Shown: in pieces, positions 25,234 through 34,930 of the stretch
Numbering within the stretch: position 1 is the first letter of the stretch
How the letters are laid out: each line of letters starts with the position of its first letter
Assembly: GCA_044226395.1 (NCBI GenBank)
Contig: JBGAHD010000001.1
Span: forward strand, 992,001 to 1,056,000
DNA from: JBGAHD01 sp044226395
GTDB lineage: Bacteria; Pseudomonadota; Gammaproteobacteria; Xanthomonadales; Ahniellaceae
Reading direction: 5' to 3'
DNA length: 64,000 nucleotides
Position numbers and translations under genes: made by a program
Notes under the pieces: model-generated
Database searches by the model: none
Told to the model about the DNA's origin: nothing
The model's input: the letters and a program-made list of their open reading frames with translations, nothing else

Positions 25234-26511
25234 ATGAATGCGCCAAGTCTCGAAGCCGTCGCCGCCCCGCTCGATCGCGACGACGAACTGGCGCCGCTGC
25301 GCGCGGAGTTCCTCATCCCCACGCACGACGACGGTCGCGATCAGGCCTATTTCTGCGGCAACTCGCTCGGCTTGCAACCGCGCGCCACGCGTCAGGCCGT
25401 GATCGACGAACTCGATGCCTGGGCCACGCACGGCGTCGAGGCGCACTTCAAGGGCGCGCATCCGTGGATGCCTTATCACGCCTTCGTGCGCGAGCATCTG
25501 GCCGAACTGGTCGGCGCCCTGCCCGAGGAAGTGGTGGCGATGAACTCGCTCACGGCCAATCTCCATCTGATGATGGTCAGTTTCTATCGCCCGACCCGTG
25601 AACGCGCCGCGATCCTGATCGAACGGCGCGCCTTTCCCTCCGACCGGCACGCGGTCGAATCGCAGATTCGTTTCCACGGCTTCGACCCGGACGTGGAGCT
25701 GATCGAGCTCGACGCCGACGAAGCCAACGGCACCCTGAGCATGGCCGCGATCGAGCGCGCGCTGGATGAACATGGTCATCGCCTGGCCTTGGTCTTGTTG
25801 CCGGGCGTGCAATATCTCACCGGGCAGCGCTTCGATCTGCGCGCCATCGCACCAATGGCGCATCGCAAGGGCGCTTGCGTGGGTTTCGATCTGGCCCACG
25901 CGGTGGGCAATGTGCCGGTGGACCTGCACGATTCGCACGCCGACTTCGCCGTGTGGTGCAGTTACAAGTACCTGAACTCGGGCCCGGGCGCGGTGGCGGG
26001 CTGTTTCGTGCACGAGCGTCACGCGCGCACGCCGCGGCCGCGCTTCGCCGGCTGGTGGGGTCACGATCAGCGCACGCGCTTTCAGATGGGCCCGCACTTT
26101 TCGCCCACGCCGGGCGCGGAAGGCTGGCAGTTGTCCAATCCGCCGATCCTGGCGTTGGCGCCATTGCGGGTGTCGCTGTCGGTGTTTCATCGCGCGGGAC
26201 TTGCGCGCTTGCGGCGCAAATCGGTCGCGTTGACGGGATGGTTGGCGCAGCAGATTCGGGGGCATCTGAGTAATACGCTCGACATCCTCACCCCGGATGA
26301 GCCCGAACGCCGCGGCTGTCAGCTCTCGCTGCGCGTCAAGGGCGCGCGCGAGGCCGGTCGTGCGTTGTTCGAGCACCTCAGCGCCGCCGGCATCGTCACC
26401 GACTGGCGCGAGCCCGATGTGATTCGCGTCTCGCCGACGCCGCTGTACAACACCTATGGTGACGCCGCGCGCTTTGTCACCACGGTCGCGCAATGGGCGT
26501 CGCGCGCATGA
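25234..26511 (+). CDS. kynU: Kynureninase
   Basis: PLP enzyme cleaving kynurenine or 3-hydroxykynurenine to (3-hydroxy)anthranilate and alanine. The 425-residue protein has YFCGNSLGLQPRA near the N-terminus, GAHPWMPYH, the aspartate region FDLAHAVGNVPVDLHD, and the PLP lysine in WCSYKYLNSGPG, followed by GWWGHDQRTRFQM and VIRVSPTPLYNTY. Length fits. Its stop overlaps the kmo start (ATGA). A 215-base region separates it from the divergent FG-GAP gene and may hold its promoter. Confidence 0.97.
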   Translation: MNAPSLEAVAAPLDRDDELAPLRAEFLIPTHDDGRDQAYFCGNSLGLQPRATRQAVIDELDAWATHGVEAHFKGAHPWMPYHAFVREHLAELVGALPEEVVAMNSLTANLHLMMVSFYRPTRERAAILIERRAFPSDRHAVESQIRFHGFDPDVELIELDADEANGTLSMAAIERALDEHGHRLALVLLPGVQYLTGQRFDLRAIAPMAHRKGACVGFDLAHAVGNVPVDLHDSHADFAVWCSYKYLNSGPGAVAGCFVHERHARTPRPRFAGWWGHDQRTRFQMGPHFSPTPGAEGWQLSNPPILALAPLRVSLSVFHRAGLARLRRKSVALTGWLAQQIRGHLSNTLDILTPDEPERRGCQLSLRVKGAREAGRALFEHLSAAGIVTDWREPDVIRVSPTPLYNTYGDAARFVTTVAQWASRA

Positions 26512-27863
26512 GCCGCCACATCGTGATCGCCGGCGCGGGCCTGGCCGGCGCGCTGCTCGCGGTGTTTCTGGCGCGACGCGGGTACCGTGTCGACGTGTTC
26601 GAGCGCCGCGCCGATCCGCGCCGCGCCGGTTATGTCGGTGGACGCTCGATCAACCTCGCGCTGGCCGAACGCGGCATGGAAGGCTTGCGCCGCGCGGGAC
26701 TGGAACGCGAGATCCTGGCCCAGGCCGTGATGATGCGCGGACGCGTGGTCCATGCCATCGATGGCGGCACGCATTTCTTGCGCTATGGGCGCGATGATTC
26801 CGAAGTGATCTGGTCGGTGCATCGCGGTCGGCTCAATCTCACCTTGCTCGATGCCGCCGAGCGCGCGGGCGCGCGTTTGCATTTCGATCAGCGTCTGGTC
26901 GATGTCGACTTCGACGCTGGCCGCGCGCGCGTGCAGGACGAACACACGCAAGCGATTCGTACCATCGACGCGCCGGTGATGATCGGCGCCGATGGCGCGG
27001 GCTCGGCGCTGCGCGCGGCGATGGCGGCGGTGATGCCACTCGACGAGCGCTTCGAACCGCTGGGGCACGGCTACAAGGAACTCGAGATTCCGCCCGGTCC
27101 CGAAAACAGCTATCGCATCGAGGCCAACGCCCTGCACATCTGGCCGCGCGGCGGCTACATGTGCATCGCGCTGCCCAATGCCGAGCGCACGTTCACGGTG
27201 ACCTTGTTCCTGCCGCAGGTCGGCGATCCGGGCTTCGATCAGCTGACCTCGATCGAGGCCGTGCGCGCGCTGTTCGAGCGCGACTTCGCCGATGCCGTGC
27301 CCTTGATTCCGGACTTGTACTCGGACTTCTTCGCCCATCCCACGGGCACGCTCGGCACGCTTCGCCTGGCGCGCTGGCACTTGCGCGATCGCGCGCTGCT
27401 GATCGGCGATGCCGCGCACGCCATCGTGCCGTTTCACGGTCAGGGCATGAACTGCGCGTTCGAGGATTGCGTGGCGCTGGACGAACTGATCGCCGAGAAC
27501 GGCGACATGGCCGATGTCTTCGCCGCCTTCGAGCACGCGCGCAAGCCCAATGCCGATGCCATCGCCGACATGGCGGTGGAGAACTATATTGAAATGCGCG
27601 ATCTGGTCGACGACGCCGATTTTCTGTTCAAGAAGCAGATCGAGCGCGCGCTCGCCGAGCGACATCCGGGCGTGTTCGTGCCTCGCTATTCCATGGTCAG
27701 CTTCCGACGCACGCCCTATGCCGTGGCGAAAGCGCGCGGCGCGGCGCAATGGGCCATCGTCGAAGCACTCGCGCAAGGCGCGACGCGACTCGATCAGATC
27801 GATCTCACCGCCGCCGACGCGCGCATCGCGCAAACGCTGACGCCGCTGCCGCCCGATCGCTGA
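26508..27863 (+). CDS. kmo: Kynurenine 3-monooxygenase
   Basis: FAD/NADPH-dependent hydroxylase converting kynurenine to 3-hydroxykynurenine. The 451-residue protein starts MSRHIVIAGAGLAGALLAVF (FAD GxGxxG motif) and has GRSINLALAERG, VIGADGAGSALR-type residues (MIGADGAGSALRAAM) and LLIGDAAHAIVPFHGQGMN, trimmed core GDAAHAIVPFHGQGMN. ATG 26508 overlaps kynU. Together with kynU and HAAO it completes 3-hydroxyanthranilate cleavage from kynurenine. No C-terminal membrane anchor is seen, as in bacterial forms. Confidence 0.96.
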   Translation: MSRHIVIAGAGLAGALLAVFLARRGYRVDVFERRADPRRAGYVGGRSINLALAERGMEGLRRAGLEREILAQAVMMRGRVVHAIDGGTHFLRYGRDDSEVIWSVHRGRLNLTLLDAAERAGARLHFDQRLVDVDFDAGRARVQDEHTQAIRTIDAPVMIGADGAGSALRAAMAAVMPLDERFEPLGHGYKELEIPPGPENSYRIEANALHIWPRGGYMCIALPNAERTFTVTLFLPQVGDPGFDQLTSIEAVRALFERDFADAVPLIPDLYSDFFAHPTGTLGTLRLARWHLRDRALLIGDAAHAIVPFHGQGMNCAFEDCVALDELIAENGDMADVFAAFEHARKPNADAIADMAVENYIEMRDLVDDADFLFKKQIERALAERHPGVFVPRYSMVSFRRTPYAVAKARGAAQWAIVEALAQGATRLDQIDLTAADARIAQTLTPLPPDR

Positions 27864-27867
27864 GTGA

Positions 27868-27894
27868 GTGCCCGTCGCGATGCGCGACGGGCAC
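27868..27894. terminator. Convergent terminator hairpin between kmo and the subtilase gene
   Basis: A perfect 12-bp stem GTGCCCGTCGCG / CGCGACGGGCAC with a three-base loop fills the 39-base gap between the two convergent stops. No T run follows on either strand, so it may slow polymerase or be Rho-assisted. Confidence 0.65.
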
Positions 27895-27902
27895 CGTGAG
27901 AC

Positions 27903-30900
27903 TCACTGACAGCTCAAATCGCGCGTGAGTTTTTCAGTCGCCTGATTGGTCGACCACGCGCCCACGAGCGGCGTGACAAAGTTGACCTGCACATTAGCCG
28001 TGCCCGCGCGCGGCGTGGCGAAGGCGCGCGTGAGCGCGCCGACCGCGGTCGCTTGCGGCTCGACGCGCGCGCACTGCGGGCAGAAGCCGTTGAACTGCGA
28101 CAAGGCCAATCCCGTCGAGGCCGCTTGTCCCTGCGCATAAGCCCAGCGCGCAACGCCTTGCGCGTCGTACAGATACACGACTTCGGTTTCCGACTCGCCC
28201 ACGGTCAGCACGCTGAAGCCATAACCCGGCAACACCGGCGCGTACCAGCCGCCAGTGAAATTGGTCGGCGTGCCACCGACATTGGTGCACGCGATCGGCG
28301 CGACCGGCACCATGGGCTCGCTGCCCCATTGACCGTCGAGCAACCAGGTCCAGTGGAACTGATCCGTGGCCGTGCGCGTGATCAAGGCTTGGCCGACCAC
28401 CGTGCCGAGATTCTGCGCGCCATTCCAGGTGAAGCGATACAAGGGCGAGCGCCACACGCTTTCGGTTGCGGTCGGCGACGGCGCTTGCGCGATGTACCAC
28501 GTCGACGTGCCGTCCTCGAGATAGGTGTACCAAATCGTCGCCCACTGCGTGCCGACATCGCTGAAGAACAAGCCATGGCCCGAGCGCGCGGGATTGAAGT
28601 ACCCGTTGTCGCGCAGCGCCGGCGCATTGCCCGCGATCGTGGTGCGCACGGACAGCGTGATGTCGGCGACCGACGTGCCGGCATTCACCGGCGTCAGATA
28701 CCAACGTCCCGGCGTCAATGCGGCGCCATTGAGATCAACCGTCTCGGTCGAACCGGCATGAATCGACGTGCCCTGCGCCTGACCTCGCGGCGGCGCGGCG
28801 TCGAAGCCCGGGCCCGAGGTCTCCGCGCTGGCGCGCGCCACGTACAGATCGACATTGCCCGAGCCATTGGTGCTCGCGGTCATGGCCGTGGCATTGGCGG
28901 GCACATCGACCACGATGCGATCGTGAGCCACGCCCGGATTCAAGCGCAGATGCACGCTGTCGTCGCGCGCGTCGAGCGCGATTGGCGCCAGCGTCATGGC
29001 GTTGCTGGCCCTCAAGGTCACGAGTGACTGCCCGAGTTGATCCGGACGATTGCGCGACGCGCCGACGCCGACGAAGCCGTACCAGACCTCGTTCGGCAGC
29101 ATGTCCGGCTGATACCACGCCACGCGCAATTTGAACGGCGCGCGCGCGGCATTGCGACCGACGCCGCTGGCCGACAGCGAGGGCGCCAGCGGATTGACCT
29201 GCGGATCGCCGCTGGCGTGCTTGGGCACGGCGCCGTATTGCAGGTCGATCGCGGCCTGCGCGGCGGGGCTCGCGAAGTTTTGCGCGTAGATCCAGTACGT
29301 CTGCGACTGACCTTCGGCGAGCGTCGCGTCGACGGTGCAGGTCTCGTTGGTGCTGGCGCCGCTGCTGCTGCACAGTTCCTCGTTGCTGTCGGGCGCGCCG
29401 TCGCCATCGGCATCGAGGCCGACGAAGAGATCGACGTCGGTGGCTTCGCTGGAACTCGTGCGCGCGACGATGGCGAACTGGCGCCGCGTGCCGGTGCCGA
29501 TCACTTGCACCGTGCGCACCACGCCGCCATTGCTGGGATTGGTGTACGGCGTGTTGCGCTCGCCCGAAGGATCGCGCGGCACCACGCCGTTGAAGCTCTC
29601 ACCCCGCACCAGCGGACCGGCGGTGAAGATCGCGTCGGGCAAGCTCACCACGTCGGTGACGTCGATGATCTGCGAGCCGCCGGTGCTTTGCGCGGTGATC
29701 TCGATATTGCTTGGAATCGCGCCCGGATCGTCGAACACCGCGACCGGCAAGCGCTGCTCGACGCCCGTGGCCGGGATCATCGCCAACTCGCCATAGACCC
29801 AGGTGCCCGCGAACGGCGCCGTGGTCAGATCGACATTGACCGTGAAGTTCTGCGATTGCCCTGCCGCCAGCGTGAACTGCGACGGCGTGACCGTGGCGTA
29901 AGGCGCCACCGCGCCGCGCCACTCGAAGCGCCACGTGCCCGCGACACTGGCCGTGACCGTGCGTTGCCACGAGCAACGCTCGAGGCAAGCGTGGTCGACG
30001 AGATATGGCATGTTCAACGCGCGCGGATTGCCGCCGCGCTGCGGATCGGCGCCCACGAACTCGGCGCGCGTCACGTTGAAGTACAAACTCGCGCGCAAGG
30101 CATCAGGCACGCTGACGCGACCGCCGCCGGTTTGATGCGGATTGGCCGGCGTCTGACCGTCTTCGGTGCGCACGGTGCTGGTGCCCGTGGTGAGCAGGGC
30201 CGATTCGATCTGCGCATTGCTCCACGTGGGAAACGCCGCAGCGATCAATGCCGCCGCGCCCGCCACATGCGGCGAGGCCATCGACGTGCCCGACAGAAAC
30301 GCCAGCGTGTTGCCGGTCTGCCCCGCCGCGAGAATGTCCGTGCCCGGCCCGGCGATGTTGGGCTTGAGCCAACCACCAGCGGGCGAAACTGGACCACGTC
30401 CGCTCGAGGCGCTGAGCACATCGGCGCGACTTGCATCGACCACGCGCGTGGTGCCGATGATCTCGCCCTGGATCGCGCCGCCTGCGGCGCGCGCATTGGC
30501 CACCAAGGTCACCAGGCGCTGGCCCGCGACATAGCCCAGATGCACGGTGGGAATCACGTGCGCGTCGCTGACGATGCTTTCGGCCTCGGCCGGCGTGTTG
30601 ACCAGAATCATGCCGCCCGCGCCACCGGCGCGCACGTTGAAACTTTTCTCGACGCGCGCGTAGATGCCGCGCGTGCAGATCACGATCTCGCCGTTGAAGG
30701 TGCCGGCGGGAAAGGGATTCGATGCGCCCGTGGGCTCGGTGCCCTGACTCGTGCCCGTGCCGCACAGCGCATTGCCGAAGTCGCGCGCATCAACGATGCG
30801 TCGGCTCGACAAACCGCCCGTGCTGCCACCGCCCGCGAAACTCTGCGGCTGCGCGATGCCCGTGCCCGTGACTTGCGCGAGCGTGGTGCCGAACAAGCGA

Positions 30901-32081
30901 TCGTGCGTGGCGTTCGCCGTGGCGATGACCCACGGCGCATTGGCCACGCTGCCAACCGTGCCCGGACGCGGGCCATCATTGCCCGCCGCGAGCACCGTCA
31001 CCAGACCCGCCGCGCGCGCGTTGAGCCAAGCCACGTGCGGATCAACGCTGTTGGCGCGCACGCTCTGCCACGGGTCGTAGGGGTCGCCGCCGAGCGAGGC
31101 ATTGAGCACGTCGACATTGTCGCGCACCGCTTGTTCGATGCCTTCGATCATGTCGGCGGCGCTGCACGTGGCCGTGCCCTCGGGGTTGTCGGCGGGCCGA
31201 CGACACACTTTGTACGTGATCAAGTTCGCGCGCGGCGCCACGCCACTGATGGTCAAGGGCACGGACACGCCGCCAGCGGTGACATTGCCGTTGACGACAT
31301 TGCCCACCGCCGTGCTGGCGACGTGCGTGCCGTGGCCATCGGTATCGGAACCGTCGCGCGTGCCTTCGTCGGTCATGTCCCAGATGCCGATCAACTTGTC
31401 GTTGCAGCGCGTGGGCGCGGTCTCGCACAGGCCGTAGACGCGACCGCGCGGATTGCTGTGATTGAAGCCATCGCCCGCGACGTCGGCGAACGACGGGTGT
31501 CCCCAATTGACGCCGCCATCGAGCACGCCCACCACCACGCCTTCGCCACGCGTGCGCACGGTGCTGCCGGCGATGGTGCCGGCCCAGGCTTGATCCGCGC
31601 CGATCCAGCGCGGGCCGGCGTCGGTGAGCGGCCGAAACACGCGATCGGGTGCGACCGCGGTGACGCCAGGCAGTTGGCCGACGATCTCGGCCTCGGCCGG
31701 CGTCAATGCCACCGCCATGCCGTTGGCGACCACGCCGTAGCGCGCGCGCACATCGAGCGAATGACCCAGCGCGTTCGCGGCCGTGGTCAGCCATTCGTTT
31801 TTGCGCGCGTCGAGATGCTCGAGATAGGCCACGCTCGCGCGGGCCTTGGTGTCCAATCGACGCGCGCCAGTCACGGCAGTGGCCGTGGCTTCCAGACGCT
31901 TGCCGGACTTCGCCGTGATCGCGGGCGAGGCTGTGTAGCTGGCCAGGGGTTGCTCGGCGAAGCTGACGATATACGTCGCGCGGCCATTGGCCTTGAGGCG
32001 CGGGTCGGGCTGCGCGTCGCGCGCGAGGCCCGTCGTGCTCAATGCCAGCATCAGGGCGGCGGTCAAGGCCAGCGGTTTCAT
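27903..32081 (-). CDS. Secreted S8 subtilisin-like protease with PA domain and C-terminal WY-type modules
   Basis: A 1392-residue secreted serine protease. It has a signal peptide (1-20), an I9-type propeptide (ATYIVSFAEQPLASYT), and the catalytic triad Asp188 (GVVVGVLDGGVNW), His250 (DTDGHGTHVAS) and Ser600 (LSGTSMASPHVAG). A PA domain is inserted at about 455-560. Residues about 640-1130 are Ig/PPC-like beta domains. The C-terminus (about 1155-1350) carries two copies of a module with NGYFNPARSGHGLFF and GGWYAPVLPGYGFSV, each followed by a WY-rich strand. The final residues are RDLSC plus Q. It probably acts outside the cell. Convergent with kmo; divergent from a DUF3293 gene. Confidence 0.93.
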   Translation of the reverse strand: MKPLALTAALMLALSTTGLARDAQPDPRLKANGRATYIVSFAEQPLASYTASPAITAKSGKRLEATATAVTGARRLDTKARASVAYLEHLDARKNEWLTTAANALGHSLDVRARYGVVANGMAVALTPAEAEIVGQLPGVTAVAPDRVFRPLTDAGPRWIGADQAWAGTIAGSTVRTRGEGVVVGVLDGGVNWGHPSFADVAGDGFNHSNPRGRVYGLCETAPTRCNDKLIGIWDMTDEGTRDGSDTDGHGTHVASTAVGNVVNGNVTAGGVSVPLTISGVAPRANLITYKVCRRPADNPEGTATCSAADMIEGIEQAVRDNVDVLNASLGGDPYDPWQSVRANSVDPHVAWLNARAAGLVTVLAAGNDGPRPGTVGSVANAPWVIATANATHDRLFGTTLAQVTGTGIAQPQSFAGGGSTGGLSSRRIVDARDFGNALCGTGTSQGTEPTGASNPFPAGTFNGEIVICTRGIYARVEKSFNVRAGGAGGMILVNTPAEAESIVSDAHVIPTVHLGYVAGQRLVTLVANARAAGGAIQGEIIGTTRVVDASRADVLSASSGRGPVSPAGGWLKPNIAGPGTDILAAGQTGNTLAFLSGTSMASPHVAGAAALIAAAFPTWSNAQIESALLTTGTSTVRTEDGQTPANPHQTGGGRVSVPDALRASLYFNVTRAEFVGADPQRGGNPRALNMPYLVDHACLERCSWQRTVTASVAGTWRFEWRGAVAPYATVTPSQFTLAAGQSQNFTVNVDLTTAPFAGTWVYGELAMIPATGVEQRLPVAVFDDPGAIPSNIEITAQSTGGSQIIDVTDVVSLPDAIFTAGPLVRGESFNGVVPRDPSGERNTPYTNPSNGGVVRTVQVIGTGTRRQFAIVARTSSSEATDVDLFVGLDADGDGAPDSNEELCSSSGASTNETCTVDATLAEGQSQTYWIYAQNFASPAAQAAIDLQYGAVPKHASGDPQVNPLAPSLSASGVGRNAARAPFKLRVAWYQPDMLPNEVWYGFVGVGASRNRPDQLGQSLVTLRASNAMTLAPIALDARDDSVHLRLNPGVAHDRIVVDVPANATAMTASTNGSGNVDLYVARASAETSGPGFDAAPPRGQAQGTSIHAGSTETVDLNGAALTPGRWYLTPVNAGTSVADITLSVRTTIAGNAPALRDNGYFNPARSGHGLFFSDVGTQWATIWYTYLEDGTSTWYIAQAPSPTATESVWRSPLYRFTWNGAQNLGTVVGQALITRTATDQFHWTWLLDGQWGSEPMVPVAPIACTNVGGTPTNFTGGWYAPVLPGYGFSVLTVGESETEVVYLYDAQGVARWAYAQGQAASTGLALSQFNGFCPQCARVEPQATAVGALTRAFATPRAGTANVQVNFVTPLVGAWSTNQATEKLTRDLSCQ

Positions 32082-32153
32082 GGCAATCTCACTCCTGGAA
32101 TCGGTACGGCTGCCCCGGTCGGGTCGTCAGTGTGCCAGGGGCGGAGGCCAGGA

Positions 32154-32594
32154 ATGTATAGAACTTCGCATAGCACGCGGCGCGCCGTTTATGCGGCGGC
32201 GCAGTATTGGGTGGACATCGACGGTCGGCGCCTGCGGATCGTGCCGCTGACGCCGTGGCCGGCGACCATTCCTGGCCTGCGCGGCTGGTGCGCGCGGATC
32301 ACCGCGTTCAATCCGGGCTCGCGCCCGATGTCGGCGGCCGATAATGCGCGCGCCCACGACGAACTGCGTGCCCAGCTCGCGCGCGACGGCCTGGCCACGT
32401 GGCCGGCCGGGTCGAGCGATGCCGACGGCGAATGGCACGAACCCGGTTTCCTAGTGCTCGACACCAGCCCCGAATACATCGACGCCCTCGCCCGCCGCTT
32501 CGGCCAGTACGCGGTGCTTGCCGGTGCCGCCGACGACGCGCCGCGCCTGCGCTACTACGACGACGAGGCCGGCGCCGAAGGCGAGGACGATTGA
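32154..32594 (+). CDS. DUF3293 domain protein
   Basis: A 146-residue cytoplasmic protein of the DUF3293 family, recognised from AQYWVDIDGRRLRI, the ITAFNPGSRPMSAADNARAH block (the family's TAxNPxS signature), EPGFLVLD and the C-terminal FGQYAVL. ATG 32154 follows GCGGAGG. The role of the family is unknown. It lies upstream of the ccm operon on the same strand with a 63-base gap, and is divergent from the subtilase gene. Confidence 0.85.
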   Translation: MYRTSHSTRRAVYAAAQYWVDIDGRRLRIVPLTPWPATIPGLRGWCARITAFNPGSRPMSAADNARAHDELRAQLARDGLATWPAGSSDADGEWHEPGFLVLDTSPEYIDALARRFGQYAVLAGAADDAPRLRYYDDEAGAEGEDD

Positions 32595-32657
32595 CCCGCG
32601 TCATGGACAGTCCCGCGGGCGACCACTAGCATGGCGCCCGATCCATTGTCCCGCCCC

Positions 32658-33308
32658 ATGAATACCGCAGAAGTCTTCGCATCAGCGCCCTTGTTCCAGG
32701 TCAGCGCTCTGTCCTTCGCGCGCGAGGAAGAGCCCGTGTTCGGCCCGTTGTCGTTCCGGCTCGAAGCCGGCCAGGCCCTGGCCATCGAGGGCGGCAATGG
32801 CGCGGGCAAGACCAGTCTGATCCGCGTCATCGCCGGTCTTATCGAGCCCACCGAGGGCGATCTGCAGTGGCAAGGCGCGCCCCTGACCTGGCCGCGACCG
32901 CCAGGCTGCTTCGCGCTGCTCGGCCATCACCTGGGCTTGAAGATCGATCTCAGCGCGCTCGAAAACCTGCGCTTTCGCCTGCGCGTCGACGGCACGCGCG
33001 GCGGCATCAGCCCCGCGACCGCGCTCAAGAGCGTGGGCCTGGAAGGTTACGAGGACGTGCCCGTGCGCGCGCTCTCGGCCGGTCAGCGCAAGCGCGTGGC
33101 GCTGGCGGCGCTGCTGATCAATCCCGCGCCCGTGTGGCTGCTCGACGAGCCCTATGCCAATCTCGATCGCGACGGTCAGTTGATCGTCGATCGCATGCTC
33201 GAAACGCATTGCCTGCGCGGTGGCGCGGTGATTCTCACCAGTCATGGCCTGATCGCGCCCAACCTTTCTCGCCTGGCCACGCTGCGGCTCGATGGAGCGC
33301 GCGCATGA
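32658..33308 (+). CDS. ccmA: Cytochrome c biogenesis heme-release ATPase CcmA
   Basis: ATP-binding subunit of the CcmABCD complex, which frees holo-CcmE from CcmC at the inner membrane. The 216-residue protein has Walker A IEGGNGAGKTSLIRVIAGL (trimmed), the ABC signature RALSAGQRKRVALAALL, and Walker B WLLDEPYANLD. ATG 32658 is preferred; ATG 32631 is in frame. Its end overlaps ccmB by ATGA. First gene of a complete ccmABCDEFGHI operon. Confidence 0.94.
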   Translation: MNTAEVFASAPLFQVSALSFAREEEPVFGPLSFRLEAGQALAIEGGNGAGKTSLIRVIAGLIEPTEGDLQWQGAPLTWPRPPGCFALLGHHLGLKIDLSALENLRFRLRVDGTRGGISPATALKSVGLEGYEDVPVRALSAGQRKRVALAALLINPAPVWLLDEPYANLDRDGQLIVDRMLETHCLRGGAVILTSHGLIAPNLSRLATLRLDGARA

Positions 33309-33982
33309 GTTCCGGTCTGCCCGTGTTCTTCGGCGTGTTGCGTCGCGATCTGCTGATGCTGTGGCGTCGCCGCGGCGAAGCGTTGAACCCGCTGCTGTTC
33401 GCGCTAATGGTGACCACCTTGTTTCCGCTCGCGCTCGGACCCGAGGCGCAGAAACTCGCGCGCATCGCCGGCGGCACGGTGTGGGTCACGGTGCTGCTGG
33501 CCAATCTGTTGTCGCTGGATCTGCTGTTTCGCGGCGATGCCGAGGACGGCAGCCTCGATCAACTCGTCGCTTCGGGCCATTCGCTGACCTTGATCGCGGC
33601 GGCCAAGATTCTCGCGCACTGGCTCGGCACCGGCCTGCCGTTGACGCTCGCGGCGCCGGTGCTGGCGAAGATGCTCGGTTTGCCCGATCTCGCGATCGCG
33701 CCCTTGTTCGCCGCGATGGCGCTGGGCACGCCGCTGATGTCGATGATCGGCGCCACGGTCGCGGCCCTCACGGTCGGCATGCGGCGCTCTGGTATTCTGC
33801 TGGCCCTGCTGGTGCTGCCCCTGATGGTGCCCGTGCTGATCTTCGGCGCGGGCGCGGTGGAAGCGGTGCAGACGGGGGGCACGGCACAAGTGCCCTTGCT
33901 GTTCCTCGGCGCCGGCCTGGCGCTGGCCGCGCCCCTGGCGCCGCCGGTCTGCGCCGCCGCCTTGCGACTGGGCACGTATTGA
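33305..33982 (+). CDS. ccmB: Cytochrome c biogenesis membrane protein CcmB
   Basis: Membrane subunit of the CcmABCD complex. The 225-residue protein has six hydrophobic segments, starts MSSGLPVFFGVLRRDLLMLW and has the CcmB pattern RGEALNPLLFALMVTTLFPLA (core NPLLFALMVTTLFPL) and DGSLDQLVASG. Overlaps ccmA by four bases. Length and topology fit the family. Confidence 0.94.
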   Translation: MSSGLPVFFGVLRRDLLMLWRRRGEALNPLLFALMVTTLFPLALGPEAQKLARIAGGTVWVTVLLANLLSLDLLFRGDAEDGSLDQLVASGHSLTLIAAAKILAHWLGTGLPLTLAAPVLAKMLGLPDLAIAPLFAAMALGTPLMSMIGATVAALTVGMRRSGILLALLVLPLMVPVLIFGAGAVEAVQTGGTAQVPLLFLGAGLALAAPLAPPVCAAALRLGTY

Positions 33983-34016
33983 TCGCCGCGCGCGGCGAGC
34001 TTCGAGATTCGATGGC

Positions 34017-34781
34017 ATGAATGCGCTCACCCTGTGGTTCCACAAGCTCGGCTCGCCGCCCACCTTCCACGCTTTCGCGGGTCGCTGGGCGCCGTGGTGT
34101 TACGCGCTCGCCGCGCTGTTCGGCGTCGCGGGTCTGGGCATCGGGCTGTTTCACGCGCCGCCAGATTATTTGCAAGGCGAGAGCGTGCGCATCATGTACA
34201 TCCACGTGCCCTATGCGTGGATGAGTTTGTTCGTGTACGGCGTGATGGCGCTCAATGGCGCGATCGCGCTGATCTGGCGCATCAAACTCTCCGAGCAATT
34301 GGCCATGGCCTGCGCGCCGATCGGCGCGATGTTCACCGCGGTGACGCTCGCCACCGGCGCGCTGTGGGGACGCCCGGCCTGGGGCACGTATTGGGTGTGG
34401 GACGCGCGCCTGACCAGCGAGCTGGTGCTGCTGTTTTTGTACTTCGGCGTGATTGGTCTTAATCAAGCGATCGAGGACACGCGCAAGGCCGCGCGCGCCG
34501 CGAGCCTGCTGGCGATCATCGGCGTGGTCAATCTGCCGATCGTGCATTACTCGGTGGAGTGGTGGAACACCTTGCACCAGAGTTCCTCGATCAGCATGTT
34601 CTCGGGCAAGAACACCATCGATCGCTCGATGCTGGTGCCGCTGCTGCTGGTGGCGCTGGCGAGCAAGTTTTATTTCGTCGCCGCCTTGCTCACGCGCACG
34701 CGCGTGGCCGTGCTGGAGTTGGAATCGGGCAAGGAATGGGTGCGCGACCTGGTGCTGGGCAAGCACGGAGACGCGGCATGA
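34017..34781 (+). CDS. ccmC: Heme chaperone-loading protein CcmC
   Basis: Inner-membrane heme-handling protein that presents heme to CcmE. The 254-residue, six-TM protein carries the tryptophan-rich WGTYWVWDARLTSEL loop and flanking heme-ligand histidines (YIHVPYAWMS and VHYSVEWWNTLHQ). Starts 34 bases after ccmB and overlaps ccmD (ATGA). Confidence 0.97.
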   Translation: MNALTLWFHKLGSPPTFHAFAGRWAPWCYALAALFGVAGLGIGLFHAPPDYLQGESVRIMYIHVPYAWMSLFVYGVMALNGAIALIWRIKLSEQLAMACAPIGAMFTAVTLATGALWGRPAWGTYWVWDARLTSELVLLFLYFGVIGLNQAIEDTRKAARAASLLAIIGVVNLPIVHYSVEWWNTLHQSSSISMFSGKNTIDRSMLVPLLLVALASKFYFVAALLTRTRVAVLELESGKEWVRDLVLGKHGDAA

Positions 34782-34930
34782 ACGCGATGAACTATGTGAT
34801 CGCGGCCTATGTCGTCTTCGCCGTTGGCCTGGTGGTCGATCTGCTGGTGCCGGTATTCGCGCGCCGTGAACTGATGCGCAAGCTGCGCGGGCGCCTGGCG
34901 CGCCAGCGCCAGAAGGAATCGCAGTCATGA
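34778..34930 (+). CDS. ccmD: Heme exporter small subunit CcmD
   Basis: A 50-residue single-TM protein that helps release holo-CcmE. ATG 34778 overlaps the ccmC stop. It has one membrane segment (YVIAAYVVFAVGLVVDLLVP) followed by a basic tail (RRELMRKLRGRLARQRQ). Its stop overlaps the ccmE start. Assignment rests on position, length and topology, as CcmD sequences are poorly conserved. Confidence 0.9.
   Translation: MNAMNYVIAAYVVFAVGLVVDLLVPVFARRELMRKLRGRLARQRQKESQS

Noticed and set aside
29037..32594. A very long open frame (over 1000 codons) antisense to the subtilase gene
   Set aside because: It is a shadow of the GC-rich subtilase. Its translation is low-complexity Arg/Ala/His, with no domain or ribosome-binding site; only the last part, from ATG 32154, is real (DUF3293).
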